A DNA stretch of 64,000 bases from Crystallibacter permensis (lineage in GTDB: Bacteria > Actinomycetota > Actinomycetes > Actinomycetales > Micrococcaceae), in contig NZ_JAODLR010000002.1 of the NCBI RefSeq assembly GCF_025960875.1, forward strand, positions 62,001-126,000, read 5' to 3'. The stretch's first letter is position 1, and every line of letters begins with the position of its first letter. The notes under the pieces were generated by a model. It was not told the DNA's origin. It was given only the letters and a program-made list of their open reading frames with translations, and made no database searches. Positions 53,563 through 62,153 of the stretch are shown piece by piece. Made by a program: the position numbers and the translations under genes.

Positions 53563-56346
53563 ATGAACCAGTCGGAATCCACTGAACCGCGATTCACTGC
53601 ACCGCGCCGGATTGTGGTCATCGGCGGCGGCCCCGCCGCGCACCGCTTCGTCGAGGCCATGTGCGCCCGGAACGTCGTCGCCGCCGCCGGAACGGCCATC
53701 ACTGTGCTGACCGAGGAAGTCCACCTGCCATACGACCGAGTGGCGCTGAGCAAGGCGCTGACCGAAACGGACGTGGACCTCACGCTGGGAGACAAGAACC
53801 TCTGGGAGAACGACGGCGTCACCTTGGTTACCGGGGCACGTGCGGTGGATCTGGACCTGGCAGCCAAAGAAGTCATCACGACAGGCGGCGGCCGCTACCC
53901 GTACGACGAACTGGTGCTGGCCACCGGATCCAACGCCGCCACCCTGCCCATTCCCGGCAGCGAGCATACCAGCGTGTACCGCACGCTGGAGGATGTTTGG
54001 GGCATCAACAAACAGGTCGCCGAGCTGACCAAAAATCACGGCCGCACCATCAACGCGGTGACGATCGGCGGCGGGCTGCTGGGGCTTGAGGCGGCGGCCG
54101 GGCTGCAGAGCCTCGGGGCCAAGCCCGTGATTATCGACGGCGGCAAGTGGCTGATGGGCACCCAGCTGGACGAGGGTGCGGGCCAGGCCATGGGACGGCT
54201 CGTCGCCGAAAAGGGCCTGGAAGTCCATGGCGGCGTTTTCCCCAAGGCCGTCCTGGCCGAGCCCGGCGCGGACGGCGAACCGGTAGTCACCGGCGTCGAA
54301 ATGGCCGACGGCCGGATCATCCCGGCGGACATGGTAGTGGTATCCATCGGCGTCCGGCCACGCGACGAACTGGCGCGGACCATCAACAACCGGACCAAGG
54401 CCGAAGCCGAAGCGGCCGCCAGCCGGGCCGCCGGTAAGCCTGTGGAGCTGGGCGATGAGGACTTCGTCCCCGTCTTCCGGATGGGCGCACGCGGTGGCAT
54501 CGTGATCGACGAAACCTGCGCCACCGACGTCGAGAATATCTGGGCCGTGGGCGAAGTCGCCAACTTTGGCGGCCTGTGTGTAGGACTGGTGGCGCCGGCG
54601 AACTCCATGGCCGAGATCGTCGCGGACCGGCTGTCCGGCGGGCAAGCCACCTTCACCGGCTTCGACACCGCCACCAAGCTCAAGCTCTCCGGCGTGGACG
54701 TGGCCAGCTTCGGCGACGCGTTCGCGAAGACGGAGCACGCGCTGGAAATCGTCTACGCGGATCCGGCCCGCGGCGTCTACCAGAAGATCGTCACCACCGA
54801 CGACGCCAAGACCTTGCTCGGCGGCATCTTCGTTGGCGACGCCGCCCCGTACCAGAGCCTGCGCCCGCTGCTGGGCCGTGAGCTGCCCGCCGAACCCGGG
54901 GCGTACCTCTCCGCTGCTGGCGGCGGGGACGCCCCGGACACCGAGCTGCCGGACGACGCGATCTTGTGCTCGTGCAACAACGTGGCGGCCGGCTCCATCC
55001 GGGACGCGGTCAACGGCTGCGGCGCCTGCGAGGGCCAGGACCCGGTCCAGGACCTCGGCGGACTGAAGGCCTGCACCCGCGCGGGCACCCAGTGCGGCTC
55101 GTGCGTCCCGATGCTCAAGAAGCTGCTCGAAACCGAGCTGACCAAGAACGGCATCACCGTTTCGAAAGCCCTGTGCGAGCATTTCGCTCTCTCCCGCGCG
55201 GAGCTCTTCGAGGCGGTGCGCGCCCTGGAGCTGACCAGTGCCGAGGAGATCTTCCTGCGCTTCGGCACCCCGGTGGAGCTGGAGCTTGCGGACGGCACCA
55301 CGGCCACGCGTGCCCCGCTGGGCTGCGACATCTGCAAGCCCGCCATCGGCTCCATCCTCGCGTCGCAGCTGACCGAATACCCGCTCGACGGCGGCCGCGG
55401 CACGCTGCAGGACACCAACGACCGCGCACTGGCCAACATGCAGAAAAACGGCACCTACTCGGTGGTCCCGCGTATCCCCGGAGGCGAAATCACCCCGGAG
55501 AAGCTCGGCGTGATCGCCCGCGTGGCGGAGAAGTACGGGCTCTACACCAAGATCACCGGCGCCCTGCGGATTGACATGTTCGGTGCCCGGCTGGAGCAGC
55601 TGCCGGAGATCTGGAAGGAACTGGTGGAAGCGGGCTTCGAGTCGGGCCAGGCGTACGGCAAAGCATTGCGCAATGTGAAGAGTTGTGTCGGCTCCACCTG
55701 GTGCCGCTTCGGGGTGCAGGACTCGGTGGCGATGGGCACCCGAATGGAGCTGCGCTACCGGGGGCTGCGTGCCCCGCACAAGTTCAAGATGGGTGTTTCC
55801 GGCTGCGCCCGGGAGTGCGCGGAGGCCCGAGGTAAGGACGTTGGGGTGATCGCCACCGCGGATGGCTGGAACCTGTATGTAGGCGGAAACGGCGGGGCCA
55901 ACCCGGCACATGCCCAGCTGCTGGCCAAGGACCTGGACGACGAAACGCTGGTCAAATACATCGACCGCTACCTGATGTACTACATCCGCACGGCGGACCG
56001 GTTGCAGCGTACGGCACGCTGGGTCGAAGACCTGGACGGCGGCATCGAACATGTCAAGGACGTCGTCATCAATGACGTCCTCGGGATCGCCGATGACCTC
56101 GAGGCAGCAATGGCACGTCACGTTGATAACTACGAGGATGAGTGGGCCGCTACGCTGAAAAACCCGGACCGGCTGCGGCGTTTTCGCTCGTTTGTGAACG
56201 CGCCGGACCAGCAGGATAACTCGATCGCCAACGTCAGCGAGCGCGGCATGATCCGCCCCGCAACCGAGGACGAACGTGCCGCTGCAGCCGCCGGCGAGGG
56301 CCCGGTGCTGCTCGGCTCCTCGATCCCTGTCCGCACTGCCGAATAA
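53563..56346 (+). CDS. nirB: Nitrite reductase (NADH) large subunit
   Basis: 927 aa from ATG 53563 with AGAGG upstream. Reduces nitrite to ammonium with NADH. Order: FAD/NAD domain (IVVIGGGPAAHRFVEA; VTIGGGLLGLEAAAGL), NirB-type helical linker, BFD-like [2Fe-2S] domain (CSCNNV ... CGAC ... CGSCVP), ferredoxin-like sulfite/nitrite reductase domains and the [4Fe-4S]-sirohaem motif split as SCVGSTWCRFG and SGCARECAEARG. All cluster cysteines are present. A C-terminal tail of about 60 residues follows. Upstream of SUMT and HemD-wHTH in the same direction. Confidence 0.96.
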   Translation: MNQSESTEPRFTAPRRIVVIGGGPAAHRFVEAMCARNVVAAAGTAITVLTEEVHLPYDRVALSKALTETDVDLTLGDKNLWENDGVTLVTGARAVDLDLAAKEVITTGGGRYPYDELVLATGSNAATLPIPGSEHTSVYRTLEDVWGINKQVAELTKNHGRTINAVTIGGGLLGLEAAAGLQSLGAKPVIIDGGKWLMGTQLDEGAGQAMGRLVAEKGLEVHGGVFPKAVLAEPGADGEPVVTGVEMADGRIIPADMVVVSIGVRPRDELARTINNRTKAEAEAAASRAAGKPVELGDEDFVPVFRMGARGGIVIDETCATDVENIWAVGEVANFGGLCVGLVAPANSMAEIVADRLSGGQATFTGFDTATKLKLSGVDVASFGDAFAKTEHALEIVYADPARGVYQKIVTTDDAKTLLGGIFVGDAAPYQSLRPLLGRELPAEPGAYLSAAGGGDAPDTELPDDAILCSCNNVAAGSIRDAVNGCGACEGQDPVQDLGGLKACTRAGTQCGSCVPMLKKLLETELTKNGITVSKALCEHFALSRAELFEAVRALELTSAEEIFLRFGTPVELELADGTTATRAPLGCDICKPAIGSILASQLTEYPLDGGRGTLQDTNDRALANMQKNGTYSVVPRIPGGEITPEKLGVIARVAEKYGLYTKITGALRIDMFGARLEQLPEIWKELVEAGFESGQAYGKALRNVKSCVGSTWCRFGVQDSVAMGTRMELRYRGLRAPHKFKMGVSGCARECAEARGKDVGVIATADGWNLYVGGNGGANPAHAQLLAKDLDDETLVKYIDRYLMYYIRTADRLQRTARWVEDLDGGIEHVKDVVINDVLGIADDLEAAMARHVDNYEDEWAATLKNPDRLRRFRSFVNAPDQQDNSIANVSERGMIRPATEDERAAAAAGEGPVLLGSSIPVRTAE

Positions 56347-56382
56347 CCGAACGCCTACGTCCGCCCCTGAAGGAGAAGCCTT

Positions 56383-57408
56383 ATGTTCACGAATACGGAT
56401 CTGACCGGCTACACGGTCCTCGTCGCCGGCGCTCCCGAGGCTGCGCGGCGTGCCATCCGCCGCTACCGTGCCGCCGGCGCCACCGTCCGCACCCTGTCCT
56501 CCCCCGCTGCGTACAAACCGGAAATGCTCGACGGCGTGGCACTGGTGGTGGCGATTGACGACGGCGACATCCGTTGGTCGGCGTTGCCGGAAACCTGCCG
56601 CAGGCTGGGGCTGCTCGTGTCCCGGGAGGAAGCCGCAGCACCGGGCGGCCAGGTCACCCTGGTCGGCGGCGGTCCCGGGGCCGGGGACCTGCTGACGGTG
56701 CGGGCACGGCAGGTACTGCAGGAGGCCGACGTCGTCTTCTTTGACCGGCTGGCCCCGCACCGGAACCTGGCCGAGTACGCGCCGGGCGCCGAGCTGATCG
56801 ACGTCGGCAAGCGCCCCGGGCACCATAAAGTCACGCAGCGCGAGATCGAACGGCTGATGATCCAGTCCGCGCAGGACGGCAACAATGTGGTCCGGCTCAA
56901 GGGCGGGGACCCGTATGTCTTCGGCCGCGGCGGCGAGGAAGTCATCAGCTGCGCTAAGGCAGGTGTCCCCGTCACCGTGGTCCCCGGTATCACCAGCGCC
57001 ATCTCGGTCCCGGCCGCCGCCGGCATCCCCGTGACGCACCGCGAAGTCAGCCACCTGTTCACGGTGGTTTCCGGGCACGCGCCGCTGACCGACGCTGAAT
57101 ACGAACACCTCGCCGGTCTCGGCGGAACCGTGGTGGTGCTGATGGGTGTCGGCACCCTGCCCCAGCTCACAGCTGGACTGCGCCGCGCCGGGATGAAAGC
57201 CGACATGCCGATAGCAATCATCGAGCGCGGCTACAGCGATTCGCAACGCACCACCATCTCCACGCTGACCGGTGCCGTCACGGCCGCCGGGGCAGCCGGA
57301 GTGAAACCGCCTGCCATCCTGGTCATCGGTGAAGTGGTGCGACTGGCCAATGGCTGCGAAGAGACCGCCGGCAGGCTAGCCGAGCTCGCCGACAAACTGG
57401 GAGCATGA
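56383..57408 (+). CDS. cobA: Uroporphyrinogen-III C-methyltransferase (SUMT) with partial N-terminal Rossmann part
   Basis: 341 aa. The C-terminal 250 residues are a full SUMT: VTLVGGGPGAGDLLTVRA (SAM loop), VFFDRLAPHRNL, VRLKGGDPYVFGRGGEE, VVPGITSAISVPAAAGIPVTHRE (quoted in parts) and GTVVVLMGVGTL. Makes precorrin-2 for sirohaem. The first 90 residues resemble the NAD-binding precorrin-2 dehydrogenase part of CysG but are short and lack the glycine-rich dinucleotide loop in full, so dehydrogenase activity is doubtful. ATG with AGGAGA upstream. Overlaps hemD-wHTH by four bases. The N-terminal trace suggests loss from a CysG-like ancestor. Confidence 0.93.
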   Translation: MFTNTDLTGYTVLVAGAPEAARRAIRRYRAAGATVRTLSSPAAYKPEMLDGVALVVAIDDGDIRWSALPETCRRLGLLVSREEAAAPGGQVTLVGGGPGAGDLLTVRARQVLQEADVVFFDRLAPHRNLAEYAPGAELIDVGKRPGHHKVTQREIERLMIQSAQDGNNVVRLKGGDPYVFGRGGEEVISCAKAGVPVTVVPGITSAISVPAAAGIPVTHREVSHLFTVVSGHAPLTDAEYEHLAGLGGTVVVLMGVGTLPQLTAGLRRAGMKADMPIAIIERGYSDSQRTTISTLTGAVTAAGAAGVKPPAILVIGEVVRLANGCEETAGRLAELADKLGA

Positions 57409-58604
57409 TGGGCACGCCAGTCGCTGCTCCCGCTCCCGCTCCCGCTCCCGACCGGGACGTTATCCAACCTCCGGACCAGGACCTCCGCAACGTGGCGGAG
57501 CTGCCCAACGCGCACGCCCTGGCCGGCTTCCGCGTCGGCGTCACCTCCGACCGCCGGGCCGAAGACCTGATCTCAGCGCTGGAACGCCGCGGCGCCCAGG
57601 TCCTGCATGCCCCCGCGTTGCGGATCGCCCCGGTGGCGGAAGACCATCTGCTGATGCAGGACACCGCAGCCATTCTCGGCGCCCGCCCCGACATCACGCT
57701 GATCACCACCGCCTACGGCATGCGCCGCTGGTGCGAGGCCGCGGACGCCCACGGTCTCGGCGAGGACCTGATGGACATCCTCGCGGCGTCGCGGATCTTC
57801 GTCCGCGGTCCCAAAGCACGCGGCGCAGTGCGGGCGGCTGGACTCGACGACGCCGGCATCAGCCACGACGAACGCACCGCCACAATGGTGGACATGCTGC
57901 TGGAAGAGGGGGTGGAAGGGCTGACCGTCGCCATCCAACTGCACGGGTACACGGATGCCGAACAGCTGGCCCGGATGCGCGAGGCCGGCGCCACAATCCT
58001 GACTGTCACTCCCTACCGCTGGATCAAACCGGAGGGTGCCGATGGCAAGGTGGGCCGGCTCATCGAGGCGGTCATCACCCGGCAACTGGACGTGGTCACC
58101 TTTACCAGTGCGCCCGCGGTCGATGCGCTGTGGAGCACCGCGCATGAGCTGGGCCTCTTCGACGCGCTCGTCACCGCCTTCAAGCACGACGTTGTTGCCG
58201 CCGCGGTGGGACCGGTCACCGCCAAGCCGCTGGAGGACGCGGGCGTACGGCCGATCATGCCGGAGCGGTACCGGATGGGCGCGCTCATCCGGCTGGTGGT
58301 GGAGCACCTGTCCGGCAACCAGATCCAGCGCTTCAACACGGTCCTCGGGGAGCTTGAGATCCGCGGCCGCTCGGTCATCCTGGATGGCGAACGGGTGGAC
58401 CTGTCCCCCACGCCCCTGGCGATCTTCCGCGCGCTGGCCGGCGCCGGCGGAGCAGTGCTGCCGCGCGAGGCCTTGCTGGAGTGCCTGCCCGACGCCCCCG
58501 GCGAGCACGCGCTCGACATGGCGATCAGCAGGCTCCGCCAGGCGTTGCCAGATCCGTCGCTGGTAGCCACCGTCATCAAGCGCGGCTACCGCCTCAACGT
58601 CTAG
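57405..58604 (+). CDS. HemD-like uroporphyrinogen-III synthase fused to winged-helix DNA-binding domain
   Basis: 399 aa. Residues about 40-305 match the two-lobed uroporphyrinogen-III synthase (HemD) fold (AGFRVGVTSDRRAEDLI, TFTSAPAVDALW). Residues about 320-399 are an OmpR-type winged helix (LSPTPLAIFRALAGAGG, ALDMAISRLRQAL, TVIKRGYRLNV). This fusion occurs in actinobacteria near nitrite and nitrate genes (mycobacterial Rv0260c) and is thought to regulate them. The Pro/Ala stretch at the N-terminus comes from four tandem GCTCCC units. Coupled to cobA by an ATGA overlap. Confidence 0.92.
   Translation: MMGTPVAAPAPAPAPDRDVIQPPDQDLRNVAELPNAHALAGFRVGVTSDRRAEDLISALERRGAQVLHAPALRIAPVAEDHLLMQDTAAILGARPDITLITTAYGMRRWCEAADAHGLGEDLMDILAASRIFVRGPKARGAVRAAGLDDAGISHDERTATMVDMLLEEGVEGLTVAIQLHGYTDAEQLARMREAGATILTVTPYRWIKPEGADGKVGRLIEAVITRQLDVVTFTSAPAVDALWSTAHELGLFDALVTAFKHDVVAAAVGPVTAKPLEDAGVRPIMPERYRMGALIRLVVEHLSGNQIQRFNTVLGELEIRGRSVILDGERVDLSPTPLAIFRALAGAGGAVLPREALLECLPDAPGEHALDMAISRLRQALPDPSLVATVIKRGYRLNV
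57426..57449 (+). repeat. Four tandem GCTCCC hexamers in the hemD-wHTH 5' end
   Basis: Encodes alternating Ala-Pro. In-frame copy-number change would lengthen the linker without breaking the gene. Confidence 0.6.
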
Positions 58605-58967
58605 CTCGAGGTACCTCCCCTGAGCCACTCCGGGGGGCCTCATCACGGCCGCCGTTACGGGTACGGTGCCTCATGCGGTGCACCGAAAATGTGCTGCATA
58701 CCCGCCTCGCTTGTGCGCGCTGCTGCGAGATCGTCCCTCCCTGCCTGGCAGCCCTCCTGTAAGCCACGATCTCGCGGCCGAGGAACGATCTCGTGCATGC
58801 AAGTTCTCATTCAGGAGACCCCGACGGAATTAGCACACGCATCGGACCGGCGGTGCGCGTCACCGGGGGCCTGCATCTGGCCTCCACAGTGGCACAAGCA
58901 CATCTCGACTTCCACATTCGGTCCCTGCATGCGTAGCCTCGACGCCTGTTCTTCCCAGACTGGAGGA
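58605..58967. other. 363-bp intergenic region with 68-bp element copy 3
   Basis: Holds a G/C-rich weak hairpin right after the HemD stop (about 58609-58640), the 68-bp element at 58726-58793, and a TAGCCT box (58934-58939) that may be the promoter of the AbiEi-like gene. Confidence 0.6.
58726..58793. repeat. 68-bp three-box element, copy 3
   Basis: Box 1 CGAGATCGTCCCT (58726-58738), box 2 AGCCACGATCTCG (58762-58774), box 3 AGGAACGATCTCG (58781-58793). Spacing is identical to copies 1 and 2. Here box 1 pairs better with box 3 (one mismatch) than with box 2 (two). Confidence 0.82.
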
Positions 58968-59948
58968 ATGGACCGCGACTTGCTCAAGATGAAAGCACTC
59001 GATGTCTGGCCTTCTTCTCTTGTGGCCACTACAGCCCAATTGGCGGACCTGGGTCTCAGCACCGCCTTCCTGGCCGCGGCTGTTCGAAATAACGTGCTCG
59101 TGCGGATACGCAGAGGCGCCTACATTCCGCTGGACGTCTGGAGGGACAGCCTGCCGGACCAACGGGACTTGTTCCGGATCCAAGCACATTTGCTGGCAGC
59201 CCGGCATGGCGGCACCTACAGCCACGTGACAGCTGCCCGGCTCCACGGCCTCCACACCTGGGGCGTCTCCTCGGAGGTGCATGTGACTCTCGACTTTTCC
59301 TGGACGAGGTCATCACAGAGCAGGGATACATTGGCCCACACATTGAAGCTAGACCCCGACCAGGTGACCTGGATTGAAGGCCCCGGTGGGAATCTGTTTC
59401 CGGTGACCACGCTGGAACGAACAGTAGTTGATTGTGCCCGCACACTGAACCTTCATCAGGCTGCGGTCATCGGTGATCATGCGCTCCACCGCGGAGCATC
59501 CCTAACGGGGATGCGCGAGCTTGTGCACGCGCACGCGGGTAAGCGCGGCATCAAAAAAGCGGGCCGAGTCCTCAGCCTCCTGGACGGCCGCTCCGAATCA
59601 CCAGGCGAAACGCGCACTCGTCTGCTTCTAGGTACCTTCGGCATTCCGATGCCTGAACCTCAGTTCCGGGTTTCAACGAGACACGGTGATCATAGGTTGG
59701 ACTTCGCGTGGAAGGACATCATGCTGGCTCTTGAATTCGATGGCCGGATCAAGTACTTCGATTATGGGCCGACCGACCAAGTTCTTCTGGAAGAGCGGAA
59801 ACGCGAAAACGCTTTGACCGAGATTCATTGGAACTTCTGTCGCGTGTATTGGCCGGACTTTTCAGATCCCGAAGGACTGAAAGCCCGGCTCATAAACGCG
59901 ATGAAGCTTGCTTCGGCCCGCACTGCAGCGCTCCAGCAGGCTCGCTAG
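58968..59948 (+). CDS. Orphan AbiEi-like antitoxin-domain protein with DUF559-like C-terminus
   Basis: 326 aa from ATG 58968; GGAGGA directly abuts the ATG. The N-terminal region has an AbiEi-type winged helix (VATTAQLADLGLSTAFLAAA, VLVRIRRGAYIPLD), a middle part with the YSHVTAARLHGLHTWG segment common to this group, and a C-terminal PD-(D/E)xK-like fold (HRLDFAWKDIMLALEFDGRIK) as in DUF559/Vsr-type nucleases. Widespread in actinobacteria and usually without a toxin. Here no AbiEii nucleotidyltransferase lies beside it. Its TAG stop overlaps the stop of the convergent gene in one CTAG. Confidence 0.85.
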   Translation: MDRDLLKMKALDVWPSSLVATTAQLADLGLSTAFLAAAVRNNVLVRIRRGAYIPLDVWRDSLPDQRDLFRIQAHLLAARHGGTYSHVTAARLHGLHTWGVSSEVHVTLDFSWTRSSQSRDTLAHTLKLDPDQVTWIEGPGGNLFPVTTLERTVVDCARTLNLHQAAVIGDHALHRGASLTGMRELVHAHAGKRGIKKAGRVLSLLDGRSESPGETRTRLLLGTFGIPMPEPQFRVSTRHGDHRLDFAWKDIMLALEFDGRIKYFDYGPTDQVLLEERKRENALTEIHWNFCRVYWPDFSDPEGLKARLINAMKLASARTAALQQAR

Positions 59949-60283
59949 CCCCAGCTGGAGACTTTGCCGGTAGTTTCCATGCCCGGACCACTCTGGGAAC
60001 TCACTGAAATGCCGACCACCGTGGCGGTGATGTCTTCCAACGCCGTCTGCATGAACGCCAGGGAGCGCATGTTCTCGGCCCGCTGTTCCTTCGGCGCGTC
60101 CTGGGAAGACTTCAGCCAGGTGTACCGGGTGACCTTGCCGTCGAGTTCCGCCAGCAGGGTTTGGATTTCCTGCAGGAGGCATTCCCCGTGGGCGCCAAGA
60201 AATTCGCCAAGCTCCAACGTGCTGTCGGACGGCCTTGTGGCCACCGGCTCGTCGGTGCGCAGCATCGCCACCTCATGCGGCAT
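59945..60283 (-). CDS. Conserved hypothetical protein (112 aa)
   Basis: Start ATG 60283 with AAAGGGG upstream. Mostly helical, acidic; contains EFLGAHGECLLQEIQTLLAE and EQRAENMRSLAFMQTALEDI, giving an amphipathic two-helix pattern. No known domain recognised. Its stop shares a CTAG with the convergent AbiEi-like gene. It lies downstream of the aldehyde dehydrogenase in the same direction but 144 bp away. Confidence 0.65.
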   Translation of the reverse strand: MPHEVAMLRTDEPVATRPSDSTLELGEFLGAHGECLLQEIQTLLAELDGKVTRYTWLKSSQDAPKEQRAENMRSLAFMQTALEDITATVVGISVSSQSGPGMETTGKVSSWG

Positions 60284-60427
60284 TTTGTCCCCTTTCCAGG
60301 GAGTCATAGTTCACTATCCTCATAGTGACAACAGGCACACTTTACCCTGCCGGACAGGTTGATGGAAGGATTTACCGATCATTCGTTTCACTCGTTATCT
60401 AACCGCAAGAAGAACAGACACTTGCCG

Positions 60428-61891
60428 TTAGAACGGGTACTGCGCGTGGCCGTACTGCTGGATCGTCACCCAGCGCAGCTCGCTGAACGAATCGATCCCG
60501 GCCTGCCCGCCGAACTTGCCGTAACCGGAGTTCTGCACGCCGCCGAACGGGGCCATCGGCTCGTCCGCCACCGGCTGGTCATTCACGTGGACAATCCCGG
60601 TGCGCAGCCGCTGCGCCACCTTCAGACCCTCGTGGATGTTCTCGGTGATCACGCCCGCGGTCAGTCCGTACTTGGTGTCGTTGGACAGTTCGACCGCATG
60701 CTCGGGGCTGTCGGCCTCCAGCACGGTGGTCGCGGAGCCGAAGATCTCGTCGTGGTAGATCTTCATGTCCGGCGTCGTCCCGGTCAGCACGGTCGCGGGA
60801 ACCAGCGAGTTTTCCAGCTTGTGGCCGCCGGCCACCGCTGTGGCACCCTTGGCCAGCGCGTCGTCGATCAGGCTGTACTGGCGCTGCGCGGACTTCGCGT
60901 TGACCGCCGGCCCGATCACGGTGTCCGGGTCGGTCGGGTCACCGGTCGGCAGCCCGGAGACCTTCGCCGCGAACCTTTCGGTGAACTCCGCTGCCAGGCT
61001 CTTGTCCACCACCACCCGGTCCACCGACATGCAGATCTGCCCGGCGTTCATAAAGGACCCGAAGGCGGCGGCGTCCACCGCATAGTCCAGATCGGCGTCC
61101 TTGAGCACCACGAGGCTGTTCTTCCCGCCGAGCTCCAGAATCGCGGGTTTCAGGTGCTCGGCCGCCTGCACGCCGATCTTCCGGCCCACGGCGGTAGAAC
61201 CGGTGAAGTTCACGCAGCGGACGCGCTCGTCGGCGATCATGGTGCTAACGACGTCGGCCGCATCCTCGGGCGCATTCGTCACCACATTCAGCACCCCATC
61301 CGGGATCCCGGCGTCAAGCAGCGCGTCGGCCAGGAACAGCCCGCAGGACAGCGGCGCGTCCTCGCTCGGCTTCAGCACTACCGTGTTTCCCACGGCCAGC
61401 GGAATCGCGACCGCCCGGATGCCCAGGATGAACGGCGCATTCCACGGCGACATGGCACCCACCACGCCGAACGGTTGCCGGACCGCCAGCGAGTACGCGC
61501 CGGGCATATCCGTGGCGAGCACATCGCCCTGCGGAGCCGTGGTCGCTGCAGCCGCTTCGCGCAGGATGTTCGCGGCCAGGCCGATGTTGAACAGCGCCCA
61601 ACTCCGCACCCCGCCCACTTCGCCGGCCATCAGTGAGACGCCGTCTTCGGCGCGTTCCTCGAGGAGGTCGGCCGCCCGCAAGAAGATCTTGCGCCGTGCG
61701 CTGGCGGCCATGCCCGCCCATTGGTCGAAGGCACCGGCGGCGGCGTCGACGGCACGGGTCATATCCTCCACACCGGCGGCAGCGACCGTGGCATAGGGCT
61801 GGCCCGTGTAGGGGTTGATGTCCTCCGTGGTCTTGCCGGATGCGGCGGCAACATGCTTTCCGCCGATGATCAGGTCACGCTGAATTGCCAT
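60428..61891 (-). CDS. Aldehyde dehydrogenase (vanillin/benzaldehyde dehydrogenase type)
   Basis: 487 aa from ATG 61891 with GGAGG seven bases upstream. ALDH core: SPWNAPFILGIRAVAIPLA, NFTGSTAVGRKIG, general base Glu in LELGGKNSLVV, catalytic Cys in NAGQICMSVDRV, EIFGSATTV near the C-terminus. The closest group oxidises aromatic aldehydes such as vanillin or salicylaldehyde to acids with NAD. No partner pathway genes lie in the window. A palindrome about 80-100 bp upstream may control it. Confidence 0.93.
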   Translation of the reverse strand: MAIQRDLIIGGKHVAAASGKTTEDINPYTGQPYATVAAAGVEDMTRAVDAAAGAFDQWAGMAASARRKIFLRAADLLEERAEDGVSLMAGEVGGVRSWALFNIGLAANILREAAAATTAPQGDVLATDMPGAYSLAVRQPFGVVGAMSPWNAPFILGIRAVAIPLAVGNTVVLKPSEDAPLSCGLFLADALLDAGIPDGVLNVVTNAPEDAADVVSTMIADERVRCVNFTGSTAVGRKIGVQAAEHLKPAILELGGKNSLVVLKDADLDYAVDAAAFGSFMNAGQICMSVDRVVVDKSLAAEFTERFAAKVSGLPTGDPTDPDTVIGPAVNAKSAQRQYSLIDDALAKGATAVAGGHKLENSLVPATVLTGTTPDMKIYHDEIFGSATTVLEADSPEHAVELSNDTKYGLTAGVITENIHEGLKVAQRLRTGIVHVNDQPVADEPMAPFGGVQNSGYGKFGGQAGIDSFSELRWVTIQQYGHAQYPF

Positions 61892-61969
61892 GATGTGCCT
61901 CCCTGTCCGGCAGGCGCCCGGGCCTGTGCGCCCACGCGCTGCAACACGCACAGCCGCGCCTGCATTGAA

Positions 61970-61992
61970 TAGTAAGGTTACTTTCCTTGCTA
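61970..61992. promoter_or_regulatory. 23-bp inverted repeat upstream of the aldehyde dehydrogenase
   Basis: TAGTAAGG (61970-61977) and CCTTGCTA (61985-61992) pair with one mismatch around seven bases. The left part contains TAAGGTTA, which matches half of an IdeR/DtxR box, but the right half does not keep the spacing. Operator role is inferred. Confidence 0.45.
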
Positions 61993-62153
61993 TCACGCAC
62001 GACGGCGGAAAGATAGGTGTGCGTCCGCCCCACCTTCTGCGCTTCCCAAGGCAAGCGGCAGACCGCTGTCATCCTTCCGGCACCATCCTGTCCGTGCGCG
62101 CGGTTAGACTGGCCGGGAACTGCAACATCAGCCGCCCGATCATAGGAGCAGCC

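Noticed and set aside
53545-57246. Very long open frame antisense to nirB and cobA
   Set aside because: Low-complexity His/Arg/Gly-rich product typical of antisense frames in GC-rich DNA; the plus strand has clear protein families over the same bases.
57426-57449. Phase-variable repeat in hemD-wHTH
   Set aside because: The six-base unit keeps the frame at any copy number, so it cannot switch the gene on or off; at most it changes linker length.
27034-58793. CRISPR-like reading of the three 68-bp elements
   Set aside because: The copies are many kb apart, have no spacer array and contain inverted boxes; no cas genes are present.
61970-61992. IdeR/DtxR iron box upstream of the aldehyde dehydrogenase
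   Set aside because: Only the left half fits the consensus; the right arm has the wrong spacing and bases. Kept only as an unnamed inverted repeat.
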